Below are positions 50,457-57,748 of a stretch of 64,000 nucleotides of DNA, one piece after another; within the stretch, counting starts at the first letter, position 1, and each line of letters opens with the position of its first letter. The notes beneath the pieces are model-generated. The model ran no database searches. It saw nothing but the letters and a program-made list of their open reading frames with translations, and was not told the DNA's origin. Source of the DNA: Microbacterium jejuense (GTDB lineage Bacteria; Actinomycetota; Actinomycetes; Actinomycetales; Microbacteriaceae); assembly GCF_019511665.1 (NCBI RefSeq), contig NZ_JAEUAW010000002.1, forward strand, positions 350,450-414,449, given 5' to 3'. The translations under genes and the position numbers were made by a program.

Positions 50457-51323
50457 TCACTCGGTCGACTCCATCGCGAGGATCGCCGCGCCGAGCGCTG
50501 CGGCCCGGTCGCCCAGCTCGGCGGTGCGCAGGGCGGGCCGCCGCAGCAGCCCGAGCCGTGCGTCGAGCGCGCGCTCCAGCGGGTCGGTGAGGGTGCGCCC
50601 GGCGAGCGCGAGGCCACCGCCGAGGACGATCGTCTCGGGCGCCACCGCGGCGGTCATGCCCGCCAGCGCGTCCGCGAGCACCTCGACGCTGTCCTGCCAC
50701 ACCTGCTGCGCCTGCGGGTCGCCGGCGTCCACGCGGGCCGCGACGGTCCGGGCGTCGGGTGCGTCCGCGCGACGGGCCGTGCCCGCGGCCGACGCGACCT
50801 CTTCGACACGGCGGCCGGTGTGCGGGCCGGTGCGGATCAGCGTCTGTCCGATCTCGCCCGCCCAGCCGCCCGAGACCAGGGGGCGCCCGTCCACGAGCAG
50901 CGCCGCGGCGATGCCGGTGCCGATCGGGACGAACGCGACGGTGCCCGACGCGTTGCGCGCGGCACCCCATCGGGCCTCGGCCAGCGCCCCCGCCCGGACG
51001 TCGTGGCCGAAGGCCACCGGGCCGCCGAGGCGCGCTCGCAGCAGATCCGCGAAGGGGATGCCGGACCATCCGATGTTGGCCGACAGCACCGCGACGCCGC
51101 GCGTCTCGTCGACGATGCCCGGGACGACGCAGCCCACCGGGCACCCAGACCCCTCGTCGAGGACGCCGACGAGCTCGGCGACGGTGTCGGCGACGACGGT
51201 GCCTGCGGGATCGGGCGACAGCGTGGGCCGCCGCAGTTCGCGGATCAGCCGGCCGTCGCCATCGACGACGACGCCCTTGACGGTCGTGCCGCCGACGTCG
51301 ACGCCGATCACCTCCATGCTCAC
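50457..51323 (-). CDS. ROK-family sugar kinase lacking the zinc motif
   Basis: 288 aa; GTG 51323 overlaps the SIS gene stop by 4 nt, with ATG 51317 as an alternative. ATP motif VIGVDVGGTTVKGVVVDGDG, VVPGIVDETRGVAVL, catalytic Asp in AFGHDVRAGALAEARWG, and IVLGGGLALAGRTL. After GEIGQTLIR, where most ROK kinases have CXCGXXGC, the sequence is TGPHTGRRVEEVASAAG with no Cys. Likely phosphorylates the free hexosamine or hexose entering the pathway, giving the 6-phosphate used by the SIS enzyme. Confidence 0.88.
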   Translation of the reverse strand: MSMEVIGVDVGGTTVKGVVVDGDGRLIRELRRPTLSPDPAGTVVADTVAELVGVLDEGSGCPVGCVVPGIVDETRGVAVLSANIGWSGIPFADLLRARLGGPVAFGHDVRAGALAEARWGAARNASGTVAFVPIGTGIAAALLVDGRPLVSGGWAGEIGQTLIRTGPHTGRRVEEVASAAGTARRADAPDARTVAARVDAGDPQAQQVWQDSVEVLADALAGMTAAVAPETIVLGGGLALAGRTLTDPLERALDARLGLLRRPALRTAELGDRAAALGAAILAMESTE

Positions 51324-52195
51324 GCCAGGATGACGGAGCGCGTCAGCGAGCGCGGGCGGTCGGGGTCGAGCCCCTTGGACTTCGCGAGGGCGATCGCGAA
51401 GCGCTGCGCCACGACGAGGCGCGCCAGCGGGTCGAGGTCGTGCTCGACGAAGCTCGCTCCGGTCGCGGCGACCTCATCGGCCAGGCCCTCGGGTGCGCCA
51501 CCGAGGCTCCAGACCAGGCGCCCCGGCTGGGCGATCGCGATCGGGCCGTGGCGGTAGTCCATGGCGGGGTACGACTCCGCCCAGAACTGCGCCGCCTCGC
51601 GCGTCTTCAGAGCGGCCTCGTAGGTGAGCCCGACGGCCCAGCCGGTCGCGACGAACGTCGCCTGATCCACCGACGTGAGGGCATCCACGTCGATCGAGAG
51701 CGCCGACCGGGCGTCGGCGATCGCTGACGCGAGGTCTTCGCCGAAGTGGGCGCGGAGCAGCGCCAGGACGCTGGTGGCGAACCGGGTCTGCACGACGGAC
51801 TGCTCGTCGGCGAACGGGAGCGAGACGACCTCGTCGGCGAACCGCGTCGCCGGAGAGTCGGGGACGGCGGTGATGAGCGTCGTGGGAACAGACACCCGCT
51901 GCAGCAGCTCGATGACCTCGGTGGTCGTCCCTGAGCGCGAGATGGCGACGAGCCGGTCGTACGAACGCTCCACGGGGTACTCGCTCGCGGCGAAGGCGTC
52001 CGATTCGCCGGCGCCGAGCGACTCGCGGCGGACGGCCGCGGCCATGCCGACGAACCAGCTGGTGCCGCAGCCGACGAACGCCACGCGCTCGCCCGGCGCG
52101 GGCAGAGCGGCCGATACGGACGGCGCGAGCTGCGCGGCCTCTGCCCAGGTCAGCGGCTGGGACGCGATCTCGTCATCGACGAACGTTCCGGTCAT
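51320..52195 (-). CDS. SIS-domain sugar-phosphate isomerase/deaminase (AgaS-like)
   Basis: 291 aa from ATG 52195. First SIS domain: RVAFVGCGTSWFVGMAAAVR and AISRSGTTTEVIELLQ (phosphate-binding Ser/Thr). Second half: EAALKTREAAQFWAESYPAM then DYRHGPIAI, typical of GlmS C-terminal/AgaS relatives. Probably converts galactosamine-6-phosphate to tagatose-6-phosphate with loss of ammonia, because a tagatose-type kinase and aldolase follow. A fructosamine deglycase role is an alternative. First gene of the catabolic operon; divergent from the DeoR gene. Confidence 0.85.
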   Translation of the reverse strand: MTGTFVDDEIASQPLTWAEAAQLAPSVSAALPAPGERVAFVGCGTSWFVGMAAAVRRESLGAGESDAFAASEYPVERSYDRLVAISRSGTTTEVIELLQRVSVPTTLITAVPDSPATRFADEVVSLPFADEQSVVQTRFATSVLALLRAHFGEDLASAIADARSALSIDVDALTSVDQATFVATGWAVGLTYEAALKTREAAQFWAESYPAMDYRHGPIAIAQPGRLVWSLGGAPEGLADEVAATGASFVEHDLDPLARLVVAQRFAIALAKSKGLDPDRPRSLTRSVILA

Positions 52196-52203
52196 CTCTC
52201 TAC

Positions 52204-52262
52204 TTTCTGCAAACGTCAAGATCAGAAGTGATCGTTTACCGAGTATTTGAGCAGAAATGATC
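52204..52262. promoter_or_regulatory. DeoR operator region with repeated CAGAARTGATC
   Basis: CAGAAGTGATC at 52223-52233 and CAGAAATGATC at 52252-52262 are direct repeats 29 nt apart; TTTCTGC at 52204-52210 is the inverted form of GCAGAAA. GATCA-GAAG-TGATC also forms a local palindrome. The AT-rich patch lies between the divergent SIS operon and DeoR gene and is a good regulator target. Confidence 0.6.
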
Positions 52263-52309
52263 AGAACCGTCAACCTTCGGTGTGGGACGATGGGCCCGGA
52301 GGCCTACTC

Positions 52310-53122
52310 ATGCACCAGCAACAGCGGCTCAATCTCGTGCTCGAGCTCATCAGCGAACGCGGCAACGTCGCCATCGCGGACGTCAGCGAGCGGCTCGGCG
52401 TCTCGACCGCGACCGCCCGTCGGGATCTGAACACCCTTGCCGAGCAGCGGCTCGTCACGCGCACGCACGGAGGGGCCTCGGCGCTGGGCTCCGGCTACGA
52501 GCTGCCGCTGCAGTACAAGATCGCACGTCAGGCCGACGCGAAGCTCGCCATCGCGCGAGCGGTGGAGGCGATGATCGAGCCCGGTGCGACCGTGGGCATG
52601 AACGGCGGCACCACGGTGACGGAGGCGGCGCGCGCCCTCGGCCGCAGCGAGCGCCTCGCGTCGGTGGGCGGCGAGCCCAGCATCACCATCGTGACCAACG
52701 CGCTCAACATCGCGTTCGAGTCGTCGGTGCGCGAGAACATCAAGATCGTGGTCACCGGCGGCGTCCCCCGCCGCCAGTCGTACGAGCTCATCGGCCCGCT
52801 CGTGGCCGCCTCGCTGCGGGACTTCAGCCTCGACATCGCCGTGCTCGGCGTCGACGGTCTGACGGCGGAGTTCGGCGCGACGACACTCCACGAGGGCGAG
52901 GCCGACGCCAGCCGTCACATCGCCGCCGTCGCCCGCCGCGTCGTGGTCGCCGCGGACCAGACGAAGATCGGCCGCAGCACCTTCGCCCGGATCTGCGCGC
53001 TCGACGACATCGACGTGCTCGTCACCGACGCCCCTCTGGCTCCGCGCCTGACCGCGCAGTTCGAGAAGGCCAACGTGCAGGTCGTGGTCGCGCCCCCCGT
53101 CCGGGCCGTCTCCGCGCACTGA
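52310..53122 (+). CDS. DeoR-family transcriptional regulator
   Basis: 270 aa from ATG 52310, which has GGAGG 7 nt upstream; ATG 52247 would extend into the operator. N-terminal DeoR HTH: QQRLNLVLELISERGNVAIA, DVSERLGVSTATARRDLNTL, THGGAS. C-terminal sugar-phosphate sensor: IARAVEAMIEPGATVGMNGG, ITIVTNALNIAF, VLGVDGLTAEFGATTLHEGE, VVVAADQTKIGRSTFARI. It should respond to a phosphorylated intermediate such as tagatose-6-phosphate and control the divergent catabolic operon. Confidence 0.93.
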   Translation: MHQQQRLNLVLELISERGNVAIADVSERLGVSTATARRDLNTLAEQRLVTRTHGGASALGSGYELPLQYKIARQADAKLAIARAVEAMIEPGATVGMNGGTTVTEAARALGRSERLASVGGEPSITIVTNALNIAFESSVRENIKIVVTGGVPRRQSYELIGPLVAASLRDFSLDIAVLGVDGLTAEFGATTLHEGEADASRHIAAVARRVVVAADQTKIGRSTFARICALDDIDVLVTDAPLAPRLTAQFEKANVQVVVAPPVRAVSAH

Positions 53123-53307
53123 GTCATCCGCGTCCCGTGCGGCTCCGCCCGGAGGCGGATGTTTCGCGCGCGTAAAAGCTTCGCTCACGATGTCGTGCGC
53201 GGTTTCGCTCGCGCCTAGTGTTTGATCATGCTCGATTCACCCAGTCTCGTGACAAAATCGCTCAAACGATGCATGATGGTGTCCAAGCACAAGGAAGTGG
53301 GAGGCTC

Positions 53308-54534
53308 ATGACGCATTCACCTCGGCCCTCAGCAGGGCTGCGCGTCGCCGTCATCGGAGCGGGAGCGCGCAGCGTGATCGCACACCATGTCCCTGAGGCG
53401 CAGCCGGGCGCGAGCGTCGTCGCGGCGGTGGATCCGTCCCCCGACGGTCGAGCGCGCGCCGAGCGGCTGTTCCCCGGCGTCCCGGTCTTCCCCGACGTGA
53501 CGGCCCTCGTGTCGGCAGACGTCGCCGATGCCGCCATCGTGACCTCGCCCGACGACACGCACGCCGACATCGCGGTCGAGCTGCTCCGGGCCGGCATCGC
53601 GGTCTATCTGGAGAAGCCGCTCGCCACGACGCTCGCGGACGCCGATCGCGTGCTGACGGCGGCCGCGGAGTCCGCGGGCGTGCTGTACGTCGGGCACAAC
53701 TTCCGCCACGCCGGCGTCGTGCGCCGCATGAAGGAGATCATCGACCGCGGCGAGATCGGCGAGGTGAAGACGATCTGGGTCCGTCACTTCGTCGGCAACG
53801 GCGGGGACTACTACTTCAAGGACTGGCACGCCGACCGGTCGCGCACCAACACGCTGCTGCTGCAGAAGGCCAGCCACGACCTGGACGTCGTCCACTACCT
53901 CGCCGGTGCATACACGCGGCGCGTGGTCGGCATGGGGGACCTCATGGTCTACGGCGGCGTGACCGACCGCCGCGACCGCACCGGCGAGACGATGCCGGAG
54001 TGGTTCTCGTTCGACAACTGGCCGCCCGCTGCCGCGACCGGGCTGAACCCCGTCGTCGACGTCGAGGACGTCTCGATGATGCTCATGACGCTCGACAGCG
54101 GTGTGCTGGCGAGCTACGAGCAGTGCCACTTCACACCCGACTACTGGCGCAACTACACGGTCATCGGAACGGAGGGCCGACTCGAGAACGTCGGCGACAC
54201 CGCCGGCGGCGTCGTCAAGGTCTGGAACCGCCGACGCGAGTGGGCGGTGGCCGGCGACGCCGAGTACCCGATCGAGGGAGTCGTGAGCGGGCACGAGGAC
54301 GCCGATCGCGCCACCATGCGGGAGTTCCTCGATCACGTCGTGCACCGCACCCCCACCGTGGTGTCTCCGCTCGCCGCCCGCGCCGCCGTCGCCGCCGGCG
54401 CCCTCGCGGCCGACTCGATCCGCGAGGGCTCACGGCCGATCGACGTGCCCCCGCTGCCTGTGCACGTCCGCGACTACTTCGCTTCGCCGCATCCCTCCGC
54501 CCTGCCCGACCCCTTCGAAAGGACCCACCGATGA
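53308..54534 (+). CDS. Gfo/Idh/MocA-family NAD(P)-dependent oxidoreductase
   Basis: 408 aa from ATG 53308 with GGGAGG upstream; an in-frame ATG at 53218 is rejected. Rossmann motif LRVAVIGAGARSVIA, then IVTSPDDTHADIAVELLRAG and the conserved EKP in VYLEKPLATTLADADRV. The C-terminal domain has YYFKDWHADRSRTNTLLLQK and KASHDLDVVHYLAGAYTR, with the His that acts in catalysis in this superfamily. It acts on a sugar or sugar derivative. The GH109 alpha-GalNAcase group shares the fold, but its typical motifs are not seen. First gene of the plus-strand unit; overlaps the next by 4 nt. The 185-nt gap before it holds no gene. Confidence 0.9.
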   Translation: MTHSPRPSAGLRVAVIGAGARSVIAHHVPEAQPGASVVAAVDPSPDGRARAERLFPGVPVFPDVTALVSADVADAAIVTSPDDTHADIAVELLRAGIAVYLEKPLATTLADADRVLTAAAESAGVLYVGHNFRHAGVVRRMKEIIDRGEIGEVKTIWVRHFVGNGGDYYFKDWHADRSRTNTLLLQKASHDLDVVHYLAGAYTRRVVGMGDLMVYGGVTDRRDRTGETMPEWFSFDNWPPAAATGLNPVVDVEDVSMMLMTLDSGVLASYEQCHFTPDYWRNYTVIGTEGRLENVGDTAGGVVKVWNRRREWAVAGDAEYPIEGVVSGHEDADRATMREFLDHVVHRTPTVVSPLAARAAVAAGALAADSIREGSRPIDVPPLPVHVRDYFASPHPSALPDPFERTHR

Positions 54535-55838
54535 CACAGCAACGATTCCACCGCCGGGCGCTCGGCGCGCTCGCGATCGCGGGCGCCGTCGCCCTGACCG
54601 CCAGCGCGTGCAGCGCGGGAAGCGGAGGCGCCGCCGCTCCTCAGGAGTACGCCGCGCCCGACAGCGACCTCGAGGCCACCATCACCTACGGGCTCTGGGA
54701 CCAGAACCAGGTGCCGGCGATAGAAGAGAACATCGCCGCGTTCAACGAGAAGTACCCGAACATCACCGTGAACGTCAGCGTCACTCCGTTCAGCGAGTAC
54801 TGGACCAAGCTGCAGACGCAGGCGTCCAGCGACACCCTCCCGGACGTCTTCTGGATGAACGGACCGAACATCCAGCTGTACGCGCTCAACGGCAAGCTCG
54901 AGCCGATCACCGGAGCCGTGGACGCGGGCGACATCGACCCCGCCGCCTACCCGGAGTCGCTCGTGGATCTCTACACGGTCGACGACGTGAGCTACGGCGT
55001 GCCCAAGGACTTCGACACCATCGGCGTGTGGATCAACAAAGAGCTCTTCGAGCAGGCCGGCGTCGCCATCCCCGAGGCCGGCTGGACGTGGGACGACTTC
55101 CAGTCCACCGCCGCCGAGATCTCCACGGCGCTGGCGGCCGACGGCGTCTACGGCGGCGCAGGCGGCATGGACGGTCAGACCACGTACTACAACACGATCC
55201 TTCAGGCCGGCGGCCAGGTCATCGACGGCGACAGCTCCGGCTACGACACCCCCGAGGCGCAGGCCGGCATCCAGTTCTGGGCCGACCTCATCGCCTCGGG
55301 TGGCTCGCCCACGATGGCGCAGCTGACCGACACGTCCGCCGACCAGTGGTTCACGTCGGGCAAGCTGGCGATGTACTGGGGCGGCAGCTGGTTCCGCTCG
55401 GCGCTCGGCGACGTGCCCTTCGCCGACAGCGTCGACGTCCTGCCCCTGCCGCAGGGCGAACAGCAGGCCACGGTCATCCACGGCGTCTCGAACGTCGTCG
55501 CCGCCGCCTCGAAGAACAAGCAGGCCGCCCAGGCGTTCCAGGCGTTCCTCGCCAGCGAGGAGGCCCAGCGCCAGCAGGGCGAGTTCGGCTCGATCATCCC
55601 CGCGTACGACGGCACGCAGGACTCCTTCGCGGAATCGATGCCTCAGGCGAACCTGCAGGTGTTCATCGACGCGCTGGACTACGCGCAGCCGCTTCCCGTC
55701 AGCGCGAACACGGCGGCGTGGAACGCCCTCGAGTCGGAGCTGCTGCCGCAGGCGTTCTCGGGTGAGCGCCCGGTCGACGAGGTGACCGCCGAGCTCGCCG
55801 AGAAGATGAACGCCGCTCTCGCCGAGGAGGCACGTTGA
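54531..55838 (+). CDS. Carbohydrate ABC transporter substrate-binding lipoprotein (system 2)
   Basis: 435 aa. Lipoprotein signal ending LTASACSAGSGG. MalE/UgpB-type segments: ATITYGLWDQNQVPAIEENI, NITVNVSVTPFSEYWTKLQT, DTLPDVFWMNGPNIQLYALN, SYGVPKDFDTIGVWINKELF, LAMYWGGSWFRSAL, SNVVAAASKNKQAAQAFQAF. It is similar in layout to the system 1 protein, so the two may bind related sugars. Its ATG overlaps the oxidoreductase stop (ATGA) and its stop overlaps the permease start (TTGA). Confidence 0.93.
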   Translation: MTQQRFHRRALGALAIAGAVALTASACSAGSGGAAAPQEYAAPDSDLEATITYGLWDQNQVPAIEENIAAFNEKYPNITVNVSVTPFSEYWTKLQTQASSDTLPDVFWMNGPNIQLYALNGKLEPITGAVDAGDIDPAAYPESLVDLYTVDDVSYGVPKDFDTIGVWINKELFEQAGVAIPEAGWTWDDFQSTAAEISTALAADGVYGGAGGMDGQTTYYNTILQAGGQVIDGDSSGYDTPEAQAGIQFWADLIASGGSPTMAQLTDTSADQWFTSGKLAMYWGGSWFRSALGDVPFADSVDVLPLPQGEQQATVIHGVSNVVAAASKNKQAAQAFQAFLASEEAQRQQGEFGSIIPAYDGTQDSFAESMPQANLQVFIDALDYAQPLPVSANTAAWNALESELLPQAFSGERPVDEVTAELAEKMNAALAEEAR

Positions 55839-56794
55839 CGCTTGCCGAGCGTCGCACCGTCGTCCCTCCCGCGCCCGCACGGGCCGGGAGGGGCGACCCG
55901 CCCCGTCGGCGCAGCCGCCCGCACGACGGGTGGTGGGCACTGGTCTTCGTCGGCCCCCTCGTCCTCGGCATCGCCGTGTTCTACCTGTGGCCGATCGTCC
56001 AGACGGCGGGGTTCTCGTTCACGAGCTTCGGTGTCTTCGGAGACGCCACTTTCGCCGGCGTCGAGAACTACCTGCGGCTCTTCAGCGAGCCGGAGTTCTA
56101 CCTGTCGCTGGGCAACACGCTCCTCTACACGGCGATCGTCCTGCTCGGCGTCCCGCTCGCGGTGCTGCTCGCGAGCCTGCTCAACCTTCCCGGACTGCGG
56201 TTCGCGGCGGTGTACCGGGTGCTGTTCTTCCTCCCGTACGTCGCGATGCCGACGGCGATCGCCTTCGTGTGGCGCATCATCTTCAACGGCGACTTCGGCC
56301 TGGTCAACTACGCCCTCGGGCTCGTCGGCATCCAGGGCCCGTACTGGATCAGCACGCCCGGCTTCGCGATCGTGGCCGTCGCGATCGTCGGGCTGTGGTC
56401 GTCGGTGGGGTTCTCGATGATCGTCCTGGCCGCGGGACTCAAGACGATCCCGCCCGAACTGTATGAGGCGGCCGCGCTGGACGGCGCGAGCCGCTGGCGC
56501 CAGTTCCGCTCGATCACCGCGCCCCTGCTCACGCCGAGCATCTTCTTCGTCACGATCGTGACGGTGATCGCATGCTTCCAGCTGTTCGATCTGCTCTACG
56601 CGATCCTCGGCACGACGTCGACCAACGCCTCGCTCCCCCGCAGCATGTCGCTCGTCTACTACTTCTACCAGGCCGGATTCGTGAACAACGAGAAGGGCTT
56701 CGCGGCGGCCGTGGCCATGGTCATCTTCGTGATCATCGGCCTTGTCACCCTGCTCCAGTTCCGACTCCAGAAGCGATGGGTCCACAGTGACTGA
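55835..56794 (+). CDS. Carbohydrate ABC transporter permease, MalF type (system 2)
   Basis: 319 aa with a TTG start in the TTGA overlap and GAGGAGG upstream. Six membrane segments: ALVFVGPLVLGIAVFYLWPI at the start; EAA loop YEAAALDGASRWRQFRSITA followed by PLLTPSIFFVTIVTVIACFQ. The N-terminal tail is Pro/Arg-rich. Forms the membrane channel with the following permease. As in system 1, no ATPase gene is present. Confidence 0.94.
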   Translation: MTLAERRTVVPPAPARAGRGDPPRRRSRPHDGWWALVFVGPLVLGIAVFYLWPIVQTAGFSFTSFGVFGDATFAGVENYLRLFSEPEFYLSLGNTLLYTAIVLLGVPLAVLLASLLNLPGLRFAAVYRVLFFLPYVAMPTAIAFVWRIIFNGDFGLVNYALGLVGIQGPYWISTPGFAIVAVAIVGLWSSVGFSMIVLAAGLKTIPPELYEAAALDGASRWRQFRSITAPLLTPSIFFVTIVTVIACFQLFDLLYAILGTTSTNASLPRSMSLVYYFYQAGFVNNEKGFAAAVAMVIFVIIGLVTLLQFRLQKRWVHSD

Positions 56795-57716
56795 CTCCCT
56801 GCAGATGTCCGCCCCCGCCGTCACGGTGCAGGAGCGCGGCGCGCTCGCCGTCACCGGGTTCTCCGGCGGCGGCCGGGCACGCCGGCGACGCCCGACGGGC
56901 AGCGACCGCCGCGCGTACGTCCTGGCTCACCTGGTCCTCGGCGTCGGCGCCGTCATCATGGCGTTCCCCTTCCTGTGGCAGATCATCATGTCGCTGTCGA
57001 CGAACGCCCAGGTGCAGAGCGTCACGCCGGTGTTCTGGCCCGGCGAGCTCCAGTGGGACAACTACGCCGAGGTGTTCCAGCGGCTGCCGTTCCTGCAGCA
57101 GTTCGGCAACTCGGTGCTGATCACGGTGGTCCGCACCGTCGCGCAGCTCGTGCTGTGCACGATGGCCGGCTACGCCTTCGCCCGCCTGAGGTTCCCGGGT
57201 CGCGGCGTGCTGCTGGCCGTCGTCCTGTCGATCCTGATGGTGCCCTCGCAGGTGTACCTGCTGTCGCAGTACCAGATCATCCAGAACCTCGGCCTGCTCA
57301 ACAGCATCGGGGGTCTCGTGCTGCCCGGCCTGTTCAGCGCGTTCGGCACCTTCCTCATGCGCACCGCGTTCCTCGCGATGCCCACCGAGCTCGAAGAGGC
57401 CGCGCGCCTGGACGGGGCGAACACGTTCCAGATCTTCTGGAAGATCATGCTCCCGCTCGCGGCGCCCACCATGAGCGTCCTGGCGATCACGACGGTCCTG
57501 TGGTCGTGGAACGAGCTGCTGTGGCCGCTCGTGGTCACGAGCTACAGCTCGCAGATGCCGCTGTCGGCGGGACTGGCCACCCTGCTCAGCGACCGAACGA
57601 CGGACTACCCCGTGGCCATGGCGGCCAGCGTGCTCGCGATGGCGCCCGTGCTGATCATGTTCATCGTGCTGCAGCGGCGCGTCATCGACGGGCTCGCGTC
57701 GTCCGGCCTCAAGTGA
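56787..57716 (+). CDS. Carbohydrate ABC transporter permease, MalG type (system 2)
   Basis: 309 aa from GTG 56787, overlapping the upstream permease by 8 nt; ATG 56805 is a possible alternative. Segments: LVLGVGAVIMAFPFLWQIIM, LVLCTMAGYAFARLRFPGRG, and EAA loop EEAARLDGANTFQIFWKIML then PLAAPTMSVLAITTVLWSWN. Ends VIDGLASSGLK, the usual C-terminus of MalG-type CUT1 permeases. The DUF4874/DUF4832 gene follows after 32 nt. Confidence 0.94.
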   Translation: MTDSLQMSAPAVTVQERGALAVTGFSGGGRARRRRPTGSDRRAYVLAHLVLGVGAVIMAFPFLWQIIMSLSTNAQVQSVTPVFWPGELQWDNYAEVFQRLPFLQQFGNSVLITVVRTVAQLVLCTMAGYAFARLRFPGRGVLLAVVLSILMVPSQVYLLSQYQIIQNLGLLNSIGGLVLPGLFSAFGTFLMRTAFLAMPTELEEAARLDGANTFQIFWKIMLPLAAPTMSVLAITTVLWSWNELLWPLVVTSYSSQMPLSAGLATLLSDRTTDYPVAMAASVLAMAPVLIMFIVLQRRVIDGLASSGLK

Positions 57717-57748
57717 CAACCATCCACGAAAGAAGCGAGGAACGAGCA

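Noticed and set aside
47899..52195. Fructose-specific PTS or fructosamine (Frl) catabolic operon
   Set aside because: No PTS gene is present, and the kinase is of LacC/FruK rather than FrlD type followed by a ketose-bisphosphate aldolase; kept only as a minor alternative for the SIS enzyme.
53308..54534. GH109-type alpha-N-acetylgalactosaminidase
   Set aside because: The fold is shared, but the conserved GH109 segments are not seen; ordinary Gfo/Idh/MocA motifs fit better, so only an oxidoreductase is called.
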